From assembly GCF_001651865.1 (NCBI RefSeq), contig NZ_LPUX01000061.1:1-64000 (forward strand): 64,000 bases of DNA, given 5' to 3'. Below the pieces are notes generated by a model. That model made no database searches. It saw only the letters and a list, made by a program, of their open reading frames with translations, and had not been told where the DNA came from. Of this stretch, positions 1 through 9,424 are shown in pieces (the stretch's first letter is position 1; the number at the start of each line of letters is the position of its first letter). The position numbers and the translations under genes are program-made. This DNA is from Sinorhizobium glycinis. GTDB taxonomy: Bacteria; Pseudomonadota; Alphaproteobacteria; Rhizobiales; Rhizobiaceae.

Positions 1-95
1 TCAACGCTCCTCTTTTGCTGCGGGTAACTGGCCGGCATCATAGCGGCAACCGCCGGCGCGGGGGCGTCCACATCATCAAGCTGTTCAGTGCCGAC

Positions 96-992
96 TTAAA
101 GGCCTCCCGGGTTGAGTTCACGCAGGACCCAGTCGCGAAAGGCGCGGATCTTCGGGGCATTGCGGCGGGCATGCGGATAGACAAGCCAATAATCGCGTCC
201 GTCGTTCGCGTGCAGATCGAAGGGTTGGTAGAGCCTTCCAAGCGCGACCTCGTCCGCATAGAACGCCGGCGTTAGGATAGCGACACCCTGACCGGCGACC
301 GCGGCGCGCGCCTCGAATGTTTGAGCGCCAAGTCGGCTGGCGGGTCGGCCGGCAAGGTCCGGATCGTCGACGCCGGCGGCGCGGAACCAGAGGGGCCACC
401 AGGGATCGTTCGGATCGATGATCCTGAGCTTCAGAAGGTCGCGCGGTTCATGCACGCCGCCAATGGTCTCCGCGAGTGCCGGGCTCAGCATCGGGGTAAA
501 CTCGCCCCGCATCAGCGGATGGCCGACAAGGCCGGGCCAGTCTCCTTTACCGTATCGGATGGCGATGTCCGCGGCTTCCTGGGCGAGATCGATGATCTTG
601 TCGCTCGTCGACAGTCGCACCGCGATATTCGGATGCGCGAGATGGAAGGTGCCTATATTGCGAGCCAGCCATTGTGAAGCGAAGGTTGCAGTCGAGTGGA
701 TGCGGAGAGCCGCGCCTATATCCCCGCGCGCCGAGGAAACGGCGTCCTGCAGCAGTTCGAAGGCTTCCGTAACCTTCGGCGCCAGCCGCTGTCCCACTTC
801 GGTCAGCGTCACTTGGCGCGGGCGCCTCAGGAACAGCGGCTCGCCGACATTCTCCTCGATGAGCTTGATCTGATAGCTGACGGCCGTCTGCGTCATGCCG
901 AGTTCCTCGCCGGCCTTGGTGAAGCTGCCGAGCCGGGCGGCCGCCTCGAAGACCCTCAGCGCATTCAACGGGAACTGCTTCGACATCTTCAT
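96..992 (-). CDS. LysR-family transcriptional regulator (GcvA-like)
   Basis: A 298-residue LysR regulator. The N-terminal winged helix-turn-helix (about residues 3-62: LNALRVFEAAARLGSFTKAG, then MTQTAVSYQIKLIEE) is typical of the GcvA subgroup, followed by a periplasmic-binding-like effector domain. I chose the ATG at 992 because an AGAGAG ribosome site lies 7 bases upstream; an ATG two codons later is possible. It faces away from a small plus-strand ORF at 1095 and is separated by a repeat from the xdhA/xdhB genes upstream on the same strand. The ligand cannot be read from sequence; regulation of the neighbouring hydroxylase operon is only a guess. Confidence 0.93.
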   Translation of the reverse strand: MKMSKQFPLNALRVFEAAARLGSFTKAGEELGMTQTAVSYQIKLIEENVGEPLFLRRPRQVTLTEVGQRLAPKVTEAFELLQDAVSSARGDIGAALRIHSTATFASQWLARNIGTFHLAHPNIAVRLSTSDKIIDLAQEAADIAIRYGKGDWPGLVGHPLMRGEFTPMLSPALAETIGGVHEPRDLLKLRIIDPNDPWWPLWFRAAGVDDPDLAGRPASRLGAQTFEARAAVAGQGVAILTPAFYADEVALGRLYQPFDLHANDGRDYWLVYPHARRNAPKIRAFRDWVLRELNPGGL

Positions 993-1094
993 GGATAATC
1001 TCTCTTGATGCATGCAGACGGATGTTCGGTTGGAATTCGAGCATCTTTGCCGGCATGCTGCAAGTCAACTTCACCGCTTCTGAAGAGTGTTAAA

Positions 1095-1298
1095 ATGTCT
1101 TGCGATGTATTGGAATATGCTGACAGAAAGCCGCTTGTGTCGTTCAGCGGCGCGATGCGGCTCGCGGCGTCGGCGCTTCGCCGGATGCGTGGACGGAATT
1201 TGAAACTCGACCTCGACTCCACGTCCGAATACATGAAAAAGGATTTGGGGTTCCTCGACGGGCGCATGCCCCGGCGCGACGATGAGATGCTGCGGTAA
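1095..1298 (+). CDS. Small basic protein, possible DUF1127-like
   Basis: A 67-codon ORF with a GAAGAG ribosome site upstream of ATG 1095. The product has an arginine-rich middle (LRRMRGRN) and a C-terminal SEYMKKDLGFLDGR segment, which resembles the conserved end of small rhizobial DUF1127 proteins (YLLRDIG-type). It is divergent from the LysR gene with about 100 bases between the starts, a usual arrangement for a regulator and its target. The opposite strand also has an open frame here, but it has no recognisable motif. No function is assigned. Confidence 0.5.
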   Translation: MSCDVLEYADRKPLVSFSGAMRLAASALRRMRGRNLKLDLDSTSEYMKKDLGFLDGRMPRRDDEMLR

Positions 1299-1310
1299 GG
1301 TGAGCGTTTG

Positions 1311-1436
1311 CCCCTCATCCGGCCTGCCGGCCACCTTCTCCCCGCAGGCGGGGCGAAGGGGGCTTGCCGCGCCGCCCAGTTCCCTCTCCCCGTCAGAATG
1401 GGGAGAGGGTTAGGGTTAGGGTTAGGGTGAGGGGCT
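1311..1436. repeat. RIME1-type palindromic repeat
   Basis: Two-hairpin mosaic element that starts CCCCTCATCCGG and ends GGGTGAGGGGC, with two inner palindromes of the CTCCCCGC...GCGGGGAG type. It lies downstream of xdhB. Its right end has expanded to four consecutive TTAGGG units (about 1409-1430); most other copies have one or none. Nine related full, partial or chimeric copies occur in this window. The name RIME1 (Rhizobium-specific intergenic mosaic element) is from memory. Confidence 0.85.
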
Positions 1437-1463
1437 ATTTTTCAACCAGTTCCTCGACGCCGC

Positions 1464-3800
1464 TCAGCGTCCCCTGAGACGCTCCACCGCCATCAAGACG
1501 CGCTCCGGCGTCGCCGGCGTGTCGAGGCGGGGGCATTCGCGATAGTCGGCGATGCTGGCGACAGCCATCGACAGCGCCTCGAGCACCGAGATCGGCAGCA
1601 TCAAGGGGGGCTCTCCCACCGCCTTCGAGCGGCCAATCGTTTTTTCGGCATTTTCCGACCATTCGGCGAGGCGCACGTTGAAGATCTTCGGCCGGTCGGA
1701 GGCGAGGGGAATCTTGTAAGTGGAGGGGGCATGGGTCCTCAGCCGCCCCTTCTCGTCCCACCAGAGTTCCTCCGTCGTCAGCCAGCCCATGCCCTGCACG
1801 AAGCCGCCCTCGACCTGGCCGATGTCGATCGCCGGGTTGAGCGAGCGGCCGACGTCGTGAAGCACGTCGACCCGGTCGACCAGATATTCGCCGGTCAGCG
1901 TGTCGATCGACACTTCGGAGACCGCGGCGCCATAGGCGAAATAGTAGAAGGGCGTGCCGCGCCCGGCGGCACGGTCCCAGTGGATTTTCGGCGTCTTGTA
2001 GAAGCCGGCGGCCGACAGTTGCACACGCGCCGCATAGGCCTGGCCGATGAACTCGGCGAAGGGCACGAACTCTTCGCCGATCTTCACGTGGTTCGGGACG
2101 AAGGTGACATTCTCGGGCGTCGTCTGCCAGCGCTCGACGGCGAAGGCGACGAGGCGCGCCTTGATCTGGCGGGCGGCGTCGAAGGCGGCCATGCCGTTCA
2201 AGTCGGAACCCGAGGAAGCGGCGGTGGCGGAGGTGTTCGGCACCTTGCCGGTCGTCGTCGCGGTGATCTTCACCCGGCCGATATCGATCTGGAAACTGTC
2301 GGCCAGAACCTGTGCCACCTTGGTATAGAGACCCTGGCCCATCTCCGTGCCGCCATGATTGAGATGGACCGAGCCGTCATTATAGACGTGGACGAGCGCG
2401 CCCGCCTGGTTGAGATGGGTGAGGGTGAAGGAGATGCCGAACTTCACCGGGGTGAGCGCGATGCCCTTGCGGATCACTCGGCTCGACCGGTTGAACTCGA
2501 CGATCGCCGTCCGCCGCGCCTGGTACTCGGCGCTCGCCTCCAGTTCCTCGACGATCCGGCGGATGATGTTGTCTTCGATCTTCTGGTGGTAGGGAGTAAC
2601 GTTGCGATCGGAATCCTTGTCGCCGTAGAAGTTCAGCTTGCGGATTTCGAGCGGATCCTTGCCGAGCGCATAGGCAACCTCCTCGATGATCCGCTCGCAG
2701 CCGACCATGCCTTGCGGCCCGCCGAAACCGCGAAAGGCGGTGTTGGAAACCGTATTGGTCTTCAGCGGTTGCGAGGTCAGCTTCACATGCGGATAGAAGT
2801 AGGCGTTGTCGGCATGGAAGAGGGCCCGGTCGGTCACCGGTCCGGAAAGATCGGCGGAAAAACCGCAGCGCGCCGCATAGGTCGCCTGAACGGCGAGGAT
2901 TTGCCCCTCATCGTCGAAGCCGACATCGTAGTCGACGAGGAAGTCGTGGCGCTTGCCGGTGGCCACCATGTCGTCGTCGCGGTCTGGTCGGAACTTCACG
3001 GCGCGGCGCAGCTTGCGCGCGGCAACGGCGGCGAGCGCGGCGAACTGGTTGCCTTGCGTCTCCTTGCCGCCGAAGCCGCCGCCCATGCGGCGGACATTCA
3101 CGGTGACGGCGTTCGATGGGACGCCGAGCACCTGCGCGACCATATGCTGGATTTCGCTCGGATGCTGAGTCGAGACCCAGACGGTCACTTCGTCATCCTC
3201 GCCCGGAATGGCGAGCGCGATGTGCCCCTCCAGGTAGAAATGCTCCTGGCCGCCGATCCGCATTTTGCCCTTGAGCCGCCGTGGAGCGCGCTTGAGTTCT
3301 GCCTCCGCATCGCCGCGCTGGAGCGTCAACGGTGGCGTGACGAGTTCGCCGCCTCCGGCCATCGCATCGGCGACATCGATCATGTGGGGCAGGTCGCGAT
3401 AGGTGATCTTCGCGAGCCGTGCGGCACGGCGGGCAATATCGCGAGTCTCGGCGATCACCGCAAAGGCCGGCTGCCCGTGGAACTGCACGCGACCTTCGGC
3501 AAGCACCGGCTCGTCGTGCAGGTGGGTGGGGCTGATGTCGTTCGAATGCGGCATGTCCTTCGCGGTCAGCACTGAGACGACGCCGGGGAGGGCGGCGACC
3601 GCGGAGAGGTCCATGTCAACGATTTCCGCATGGGCACGGTCCGTGAGGCCAAGGGCGCCGTGCAGGGTGCCGGCGGGTTCCGGCATGTCGTCGATATAGT
3701 CGGCGGTTCCGGCGACGTGCTTGTGGGCGCTGTCGTGCCGGAGCTCGTTGTGCATCGGGCCGGTGATGGTTGTGGGCTCTTCGAAGGCGGATTTATCCAT
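1464..3800 (-). CDS. xdhB: Xanthine dehydrogenase, molybdopterin-binding subunit
   Basis: A 778-residue large subunit of the xanthine oxidase family. It should carry the molybdenum cofactor and the hydroxylation site (hypoxanthine/xanthine to urate, if it is a true Xdh). Family signatures are visible: MGGGFGGKET, AFRGFGGPQGM, and the C-terminal GEPPLML carrying the catalytic glutamate. Length matches bacterial XdhB. It follows xdhA on the same strand, with a 165-base gap filled by a repeat. No xdhC insertase gene follows within the window; a LysR gene comes next. Substrate identity inside the family is inferred from the linkage to xdhA and bdhA. Confidence 0.93.
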   Translation of the reverse strand: MDKSAFEEPTTITGPMHNELRHDSAHKHVAGTADYIDDMPEPAGTLHGALGLTDRAHAEIVDMDLSAVAALPGVVSVLTAKDMPHSNDISPTHLHDEPVLAEGRVQFHGQPAFAVIAETRDIARRAARLAKITYRDLPHMIDVADAMAGGGELVTPPLTLQRGDAEAELKRAPRRLKGKMRIGGQEHFYLEGHIALAIPGEDDEVTVWVSTQHPSEIQHMVAQVLGVPSNAVTVNVRRMGGGFGGKETQGNQFAALAAVAARKLRRAVKFRPDRDDDMVATGKRHDFLVDYDVGFDDEGQILAVQATYAARCGFSADLSGPVTDRALFHADNAYFYPHVKLTSQPLKTNTVSNTAFRGFGGPQGMVGCERIIEEVAYALGKDPLEIRKLNFYGDKDSDRNVTPYHQKIEDNIIRRIVEELEASAEYQARRTAIVEFNRSSRVIRKGIALTPVKFGISFTLTHLNQAGALVHVYNDGSVHLNHGGTEMGQGLYTKVAQVLADSFQIDIGRVKITATTTGKVPNTSATAASSGSDLNGMAAFDAARQIKARLVAFAVERWQTTPENVTFVPNHVKIGEEFVPFAEFIGQAYAARVQLSAAGFYKTPKIHWDRAAGRGTPFYYFAYGAAVSEVSIDTLTGEYLVDRVDVLHDVGRSLNPAIDIGQVEGGFVQGMGWLTTEELWWDEKGRLRTHAPSTYKIPLASDRPKIFNVRLAEWSENAEKTIGRSKAVGEPPLMLPISVLEALSMAVASIADYRECPRLDTPATPERVLMAVERLRGR

Positions 3801-3826
3801 GCCGGTGGTCCTTTTCGAAGAAGGCG

Positions 3827-3934
3827 CCCCTCATCCGCCTGCCGGCACCTTCTCCCCGCAAGGCGGGGAGAAGGGATGTTGCGGCACCGGCGTCCCCTCT
3901 CCCCGCGAGCGGGGAGAGGGCTAGGGTGAGGGGC
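3827..3934. repeat. RIME1-type repeat inside the xdhA-xdhB gap
   Basis: A complete copy (CCCCTCATCCGCCTG ... CTAGGGTGAGGGGC) with both hairpins. It sits between the xdhA stop and the xdhB start, so it must be transcribed if the three genes form one operon. Its stem-loops could affect RNA stability or partly terminate transcription. Confidence 0.88.
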
Positions 3935-3965
3935 AACTTCCTAGCGCAGATGTAGAAGCCGGCAT

Positions 3966-5453
3966 TCATGCTACATCCTCGAAGCGCTCGATCTGAGCCT
4001 TCTCCCCCATGCTCTCCAGGAAGAAACGCATCAGCAGGTTCTTCGCTGCCAGCATTCGATAGGCGCCGGTGGCGCGCCAGTCGCTGATCGGTTGAAAATC
4101 CGTCTCGAAGGCCGCCTGCGCTATGCGCACCGTGTCCTCCGTCCAGGGCTGCCGCATCAAGGCCGCCTCGACGGCCTTGGCTCGCTTCGGCGTTGCAGCC
4201 ATGCCGCCGAAGGCGATGCGGGCAGTCTTTACCCGGTCGGCTTCGAGCGAAATACGGAAGGCGCCGAGCAGGGCGGAGATGTCCTCGTCGCGGCGCTTCG
4301 TCACCTTATAGGCGGCGAAGCGGTCGTCCTCGGCCAGCGCCGGAACGAAAATGCTCTCGACGAATTCGCCCGGGCGCCGGTCCTGCTTGCCATAGGCGAT
4401 GAAGAAATTTTCGAGCGGCAGTGAGCGCGTGCCGTCCTTTGAACGCAGGCTGACCGTTGCGCCGAGAGCGATCAGCGGCGGCGGGCTGTCGCCGATCGGC
4501 GAACCGTTGGCGATGTTGCCGCCGATCGTGCCCATGTTGCGCACCTGCTCGCCGCCGAGGCGGTCGAGAAGCCGGCCGAAGCTCGGGTAGGCTGAAGCAA
4601 GGGCTTCGAAGGCGGCCGTGTAGCTGACGCCGGCGCCGATCGCCAGGCCTGTCTTCGAGCTTTCGATCCTCTGCAGTTCCGGGATGGCGTTGATGAACAC
4701 GACGGGATTGAGCGACCGCATCTGCTTCGTCACCCAGAGGCCGACATCGGTGGCCCCCGCGACGATCGTCGCCGTCGGATAGTCGGCAAGCGCCGTTGCG
4801 AGGCCGGCCGTGTCCGCCGGCACGATCAGACAGTCCTCTTCCTTCCGAACAATGATCGTTTCGCTCTGACGGAGCGCCTTCAGCCGGGCCGCTACTGCTT
4901 CCCGCGTGCGGGTGATCGGATCGAAGACGACAGCGGGGCGCTCCTTGGCGGCGGCTTCCGCCGCTCGCAGGATCGGCTCGTAGCCGGTGCAGCGACAGAG
5001 GTTGCCCTGCAGCGCCTTCTCGATCGCAGCACGGCTCGGATTATCGTTCGTCAGCCACAGCGCATAGAGCGACATGACGATACCCGGCGTGCAGAAGCCG
5101 CATTGGGAGCCATGGAAATCCACCATCGCCTGCTGCACCGGATGGAGCGTCCCGTCGCTGCCGGCCAGATGCTCGACGGTGACGACATGCGTGGCGTTCA
5201 TCGAGCCGACAAAGCGGATGCAGGCATTGACGGTTTCGTAGACGAGGCTTTCGCCATCCTTGCTGTCTATGGCGAGCCGACCGACGAGCACGGTGCAGGC
5301 GCCGCAGTCGCCCTCGGCGCAGCCTTCCTTGGTGCCGGTGAGGCGCCGCTCAAGCCTGAGAAAGTCGAGCAGGGTTGCGGTCGGCGCAACGTCGGAAAGG
5401 GCGATCTCCGTGTCGTTCAGGATGAAGCGGATGCTGTCGGATGCCTGTGCCAT
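3966..5453 (-). CDS. xdhA: Xanthine dehydrogenase, FeS/FAD small subunit
   Basis: A 495-residue electron-transfer subunit. The N-terminal ferredoxin-like [2Fe-2S] domain shows GCAEGDCGACTVL. The second [2Fe-2S] domain shows QCGFCTPG and LCRCTGY. The FAD-binding domain follows (IVAGATDVGLWVTK around residue 235), then a CO-dehydrogenase-flavoprotein C-terminal domain. The ATG at 5453 has AAGGA 4 bases upstream; a GTG one codon earlier is too close to that site. The gene begins 21 bases after bdhA. In S. meliloti, as I recall, bdhA is cotranscribed with an xdhA2/xdhB2 pair, which this arrangement reproduces. Confidence 0.93.
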   Translation of the reverse strand: MAQASDSIRFILNDTEIALSDVAPTATLLDFLRLERRLTGTKEGCAEGDCGACTVLVGRLAIDSKDGESLVYETVNACIRFVGSMNATHVVTVEHLAGSDGTLHPVQQAMVDFHGSQCGFCTPGIVMSLYALWLTNDNPSRAAIEKALQGNLCRCTGYEPILRAAEAAAKERPAVVFDPITRTREAVAARLKALRQSETIIVRKEEDCLIVPADTAGLATALADYPTATIVAGATDVGLWVTKQMRSLNPVVFINAIPELQRIESSKTGLAIGAGVSYTAAFEALASAYPSFGRLLDRLGGEQVRNMGTIGGNIANGSPIGDSPPPLIALGATVSLRSKDGTRSLPLENFFIAYGKQDRRPGEFVESIFVPALAEDDRFAAYKVTKRRDEDISALLGAFRISLEADRVKTARIAFGGMAATPKRAKAVEAALMRQPWTEDTVRIAQAAFETDFQPISDWRATGAYRMLAAKNLLMRFFLESMGEKAQIERFEDVA

Positions 5454-5474
5454 CACGTCCTTCCCGATCCCGCT

Positions 5475-6251
5475 CTATTGCGCCGTCCAGCCGCCGTCCA
5501 TCGAGACATGCGTGCCGGTGATCTGGGCGGCATCGTTGCTGGCAAGATAGAGCGCAAGCGAGGCGACCTGCTCGACGGTTATGAACTTCTTGGTCGGCTG
5601 GCCCTTGAGCATCACGTCGTTGATCACCTGTTCCTCGGTGATGCCGCGCGTCCTCGCCTGGTCCGGTATCTGCTTTTCGACGAGCGGCGTCAGCACATAG
5701 CCCGGGCAGATCGAATTCACGGTGATGCCGTTTTCCGCCACCTCGAGCGCGACTGTCTTCGTGAGCCCCATGATACCATGCTTGGCCGCCACATAGGCTG
5801 ACTTGAAGGGCGAGGCGACGAGGCCGTGCGCCGAGGCGATGTTGACGATGCGGCCCCAGCCCTTCTCCTTCATGGCGGGGACCGCCGCCCGGATCGTGTG
5901 GAAGGAGGAGGAGAGATTGATGGCGATGATCCGGTCCCATTGCTCGACCGGAAAATCCTCGATCTTCTCGACGAATTGCACGCCGGCATTGTTGACGAGG
6001 ATATCGGTGCCGCCGAAGCGCGCGGCAGCGGTCGCCATCAGATCGGCGATCTCGGCCGGTTTCGTCATATCGGCGGGGTGATGGAGGACGGCGCCGGCGC
6101 CGAGGCCGGCGACCTCGTCCGTCACCATCCTGATCTCGTCGGCCGCACCGAAACCGTTCAACACGATGTTGGCGCCCGTCTTGGCAAAGGCCTTGGCGAT
6201 CGCCAGCCCGATGCCGCTCGTCGAACCCGTGATGACCGCTGTCTTCGTCAT
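5475..6251 (-). CDS. bdhA: D-3-hydroxybutyrate dehydrogenase
   Basis: A 258-residue classical short-chain dehydrogenase that oxidises 3-hydroxybutyrate to acetoacetate with NAD in the poly-3-hydroxybutyrate cycle. The sequence shows TGSTSGIG at residues 8-15 (nucleotide binding), NNAG at 87-90, and the catalytic triad S140, Y153, K157. The segment MLKGQPTKKFITVEQVA and the C-terminal HVSMDGGWTAQ are typical of bacterial BdhA. It is first in an operon with xdhA and xdhB. Its promoter must lie in the divergent region shared with glpK. Confidence 0.93.
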   Translation of the reverse strand: MTKTAVITGSTSGIGLAIAKAFAKTGANIVLNGFGAADEIRMVTDEVAGLGAGAVLHHPADMTKPAEIADLMATAAARFGGTDILVNNAGVQFVEKIEDFPVEQWDRIIAINLSSSFHTIRAAVPAMKEKGWGRIVNIASAHGLVASPFKSAYVAAKHGIMGLTKTVALEVAENGITVNSICPGYVLTPLVEKQIPDQARTRGITEEQVINDVMLKGQPTKKFITVEQVASLALYLASNDAAQITGTHVSMDGGWTAQ

Positions 6252-6429
6252 TCTCGATCTCTCCCTCGGCGCCGCAGGCGCCGTCCACCCAAAGCACGCG
6301 ACCGTGCCGCTACCGCGCGCTTGTTTTGCAACGCAACAGCCTCAGCCTACGCGCAAAAGAGCGGCGGTGACAATTGTGTTTTTCGGGCCGGCGACGCAGA
6401 GTTTGGTGCCCTTCTGCGCCGGGCAACGA

Positions 6430-6464
6430 GTTGCGTTTTGTTTTCGTTTGACATTCGTTTTCCC
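6430..6464. promoter_or_regulatory. Repeated TTCGTTT motifs upstream of glpK
   Basis: Three near-repeats (GCGTTTTG, TTTTCGTTT, ATTCGTTTT) lie about 10 bases apart, roughly 70-105 bases upstream of the glpK start. Helically phased TTTCG-type repeats are typical targets of DeoR-family repressors, and GlpR, the glycerol regulator, belongs to that family. No glpR gene is in the window, so the assignment is inference. Confidence 0.3.
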
Positions 6465-6535
6465 GTCGTATTGAAGTCTTCCGAAGGCTGTCGCCAGAGG
6501 AAGGGCGGCATCTGTTGCGTGCCGAGGAGGGGCAT

Positions 6536-8029
6536 ATGGGCGGATACATTCTCGCGATCGATCAGGGCACGACGTCCACGCGGGCGATCGTTTTCGACAG
6601 CAAGCAGCAGGTCGCGGGCGTCGGCCAGAGAGAATTCAAGCAACACTTTCCAAAATCCGGCTGGGTGGAGCACGACCCGGAGGAAATCTGGGAAACCGTT
6701 CTTTTCACCATCCGGCAGGCGATCGACAAAGCCGGCATTGCCGCAAGCGATATCGCCGCGATCGGCATCACCAATCAACGCGAGACCGTGGTCGTTTGGG
6801 ATCGCGCCACGGGCAAGCCGATCCACAACGCCATCGTCTGGCAGGATCGCCGCACTGCTTCCTTTTGCGACAAGCTCAAGAAGCAAGGCCTCGAAAAGAC
6901 CTTCACCAGGAAGACCGGGCTGCTGCTCGACCCGTATTTTTCCGGCACGAAGCTCAATTGGCTGCTCACCAATGTAAAGGGAGCGCAGGCGCGTGCCGCC
7001 AGGGGCGAGCTTTGTTTCGGCACCATCGACACCTTCCTCATCTGGCGGCTCACCGGCGGCAAATCCTTCGCCACCGATGCGACCAATGCGTCCCGCACGC
7101 TCGTCTACAATATCGTCGACAATCGCTGGGACGACGAGCTCTCCGACATCCTGCGCATCCCGCGGGCGATGCTGCCGGAGGTGAAGGATTGCGCCGCCGA
7201 CTTCGGCATCACGGACGCCTCCCTTCTCGGTGCGGCGATCCCGATCCTCGGCGTCGCCGGCGACCAGCAGGCGGCAACGATCGGCCAGGCCTGCTTCAAG
7301 CCGGGTATGCTGAAATCGACCTATGGCACCGGCTGCTTCGCGCTGCTGAATACCGGCAAAGACATCGTCCGCTCCAAGAACCGGCTGCTGACCACCATCG
7401 CCTACCGTCTCGATGGCGAGACGACCTATGCGCTCGAAGGCTCGATCTTCGTTGCGGGCGCCGCCGTCCAATGGCTGCGCGACGGGCTGAAGGTCATCAA
7501 GGCGGCGCCCGACACCGGCACGCTTGCCGAGAGCGCCGATCCGACTCAGGACGTCTATCTGGTGCCGGCCTTCACCGGGCTTGGCGCACCGCATTGGGAT
7601 CCCGACGCCCGCGGCGCTATCTACGGGATGACGCGCAACACCGGTCCGGCGGAGTTCGCCCGCGCCGCTCTCGAGTCCGTCTGCTACCAGACGCGCGATC
7701 TGCTCGACGCCATGCACCGGGACTGGCGCAGCAACGGCAAGGACACGGTGCTCCGTGTCGACGGCGGCATGGTTGCCTCCGACTGGACGATGCAGAGGCT
7801 CTCCGATCTCCTCGACGCGCCGGTCGACCGGCCGGTGATCCTCGAAACGACGGCGCTCGGCGTCGCCTGGCTCGCCGGCAGCCGCGCCGGCGTCTGGCCG
7901 AACCAAGAAGAATTCGCCAAGTCCTGGGCCCGCGACCGGCGTTTCGAGCCGAAGATGGACGGAACGACCCGCAAGGGAAAGCTCAAAGGCTGGCGCAGCG
8001 CGGTCAAGCGGACGCTGATGGCGGCGTAG
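6536..8029 (+). CDS. glpK: Glycerol kinase
   Basis: A 497-residue FGGY kinase that phosphorylates glycerol to glycerol-3-phosphate. The N-terminal [12 protein letters not shown] is the ATPase phosphate-1 loop. Other glycerol-kinase blocks are [24 protein letters not shown] and [15 protein letters not shown]; the substrate loop carries KSTYGTGCF. The start at 6536 has AGGAGG 5 bases upstream. It stands alone here, divergent from bdhA and followed by a repeat, with no glpD or transporter genes next to it. Confidence 0.97.
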   Translation: MGGYILAIDQGTTSTRAIVFDSKQQVAGVGQREFKQHFPKSGWVEHDPEEIWETVLFTIRQAIDKAGIAASDIAAIGITNQRETVVVWDRATGKPIHNAIVWQDRRTASFCDKLKKQGLEKTFTRKTGLLLDPYFSGTKLNWLLTNVKGAQARAARGELCFGTIDTFLIWRLTGGKSFATDATNASRTLVYNIVDNRWDDELSDILRIPRAMLPEVKDCAADFGITDASLLGAAIPILGVAGDQQAATIGQACFKPGMLKSTYGTGCFALLNTGKDIVRSKNRLLTTIAYRLDGETTYALEGSIFVAGAAVQWLRDGLKVIKAAPDTGTLAESADPTQDVYLVPAFTGLGAPHWDPDARGAIYGMTRNTGPAEFARAALESVCYQTRDLLDAMHRDWRSNGKDTVLRVDGGMVASDWTMQRLSDLLDAPVDRPVILETTALGVAWLAGSRAGVWPNQEEFAKSWARDRRFEPKMDGTTRKGKLKGWRSAVKRTLMAA

Positions 8030-8079
8030 CTGGGCAGCCTTGGATTTTCTCAATACGGCTGGGGATGCTACCGAGATTT

Positions 8080-8214
8080 GCCCCTCTCCTCGGGTTTAAC
8101 CCGAGGACTAAATAGCCCTCTTCCCCGCACGCGGGGAGAGGGGACTGAGGCGGCGCGGCTTGTCCCTTCTCCCCGTCAAAACGGGGAGAAGGTGCCGGCA
8201 GGCGGATGAGGGGC
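8080..8214. repeat. RIME1-type repeat carrying an extra palindrome
   Basis: An inverted-orientation copy ending GGCGGATGAGGGGC. Its left end is modified: the usual CCCCTCACCCTAACCC is interrupted by the 19-base palindrome CCTCGGGTTTAACCCGAGG (8088-8106). The same palindrome sits in the same RIME position at 34400-34418. Confidence 0.82.
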
Positions 8215-8315
8215 AAAAATTCCGCGCCCATTTGAAACGGTGTGTTTCCGAAACCCGCATTTGCGGCCCGCTCGCGCGCCGATTATCTCTGGGCGATCGA
8301 CAACAGGACCCCATC

Positions 8316-9356
8316 ATGGAACTCGGGCTTTATACCTTCGCTGACGTAGACCCCAATGCGGCCGACAAGGGTGCGGAAGGGCGCCGCCGACTTGCCAATC
8401 TGCTGGAGGAGATCGAGCTTGCCGATCAGGTGGGCCTAGATGTCTTCGGGCTCGGCGAGCATCACCGGCCCGATTACGCGGCCTCGGCGCCGGCGGTGAT
8501 CCTCGCAGCGGCGGCGCCGCGCACCAGCCGTATCCGCCTGACGAGCGCGGTGACGGTGCTGAGCTCCGACGACCCGGTCCGCGTCTTCCAGCAGTTCGCG
8601 ACGCTCGACCTTGTCTCGCATGGCCGCGCCGAGATCATGGCCGGGCGCGGCTCCTTCATCGAATCCTTTCCGCTCTTCGGCCAGTCGCTGGACGACTATG
8701 ACCGGCTTTTTGCCGAGAAGCTGGAACTGTTGCTGGCGATCCGCGACAGCGAGAAGGTGACCTGGTCCGGCGAATTGCGGCCGCCGATCGACGGTCGCGG
8801 CGTCTATCCGCGGCCGCTGCAGGAGCCGCTGCCGCTCTGGATCGCCGTCGGCGGCACGCCGCAGTCGGTGGCCCGCGCCGGCGCGCTCGGGCTGCCGATG
8901 GCGCTCGCCATCATCGGCGGCGAGCCGCGGCGGTTCGCGCCGCTCTTCGATCTCTACCGCGAGGCGGCGCGCCGCGCCGGGCAGGATGCATCGAAGCTGA
9001 AGACCAGCATCAATGTGCATGGCTTCATCGCCGACACGACGGAGATGGCGGCCGACCAGTTCTATGGGCCGCAGGCGGAAGTGATGAACCGCATCGGCCG
9101 CGAACGCGGCTGGGGGCCGACGAACCGCGCCCATTTCGACCAGGCACGCAGCCCTACCGGCAACCTCTTCCTGGGGGATCCAGAGACGGTGGCGCAAAAG
9201 ATCGTCGCGCATCAAAAGCTATTCCGCAACGATCGCTTCCTGCTGCAGATGGCGATCGGACCGATGCCGCATGACCGGATCATGCGCGGCATCGAGCTCT
9301 ACGGCACCAAGGTCGCGCCGCGGGTCCGCGAGATATTGGTGGAAGAGAGCAAGTAG
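8316..9356 (+). CDS. LLM-class flavin-dependent oxidoreductase
   Basis: A 346-residue luciferase-like (TIM-barrel, FMN or F420) oxidoreductase. It begins [30 protein letters not shown] near residue 50 is the usual active-site block, and [20 protein letters not shown] follows. [19 protein letters not shown] is the flavin phosphate region. I set the start at 8316, where homology-like sequence begins; the frame is open further upstream only into the repeat. Substrate unknown. Confidence 0.88.
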   Translation: MELGLYTFADVDPNAADKGAEGRRRLANLLEEIELADQVGLDVFGLGEHHRPDYAASAPAVILAAAAPRTSRIRLTSAVTVLSSDDPVRVFQQFATLDLVSHGRAEIMAGRGSFIESFPLFGQSLDDYDRLFAEKLELLLAIRDSEKVTWSGELRPPIDGRGVYPRPLQEPLPLWIAVGGTPQSVARAGALGLPMALAIIGGEPRRFAPLFDLYREAARRAGQDASKLKTSINVHGFIADTTEMAADQFYGPQAEVMNRIGRERGWGPTNRAHFDQARSPTGNLFLGDPETVAQKIVAHQKLFRNDRFLLQMAIGPMPHDRIMRGIELYGTKVAPRVREILVEESK

Positions 9357-9424
9357 CGGATAACCGCCCGGCACTGGTATCTGCCGCGTCAGCACGCTAC
9401 ATGTGCGCGCGAAAGCGAGACACC

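Noticed and set aside
1409-1430. Telomere-like TTAGGG tandem repeat
   Set aside because: It is a local expansion of the GTTAGGGTGAGGGG end of a RIME element in a bacterial genome, with no structural role implied.
1731-3575. A 614-codon plus-strand open frame opposite xdhB
   Set aside because: It is the antisense of a clear xdhB gene; the product lacks domains and is rich in His, Asp and Arg, as expected from a GC-rich shadow frame.
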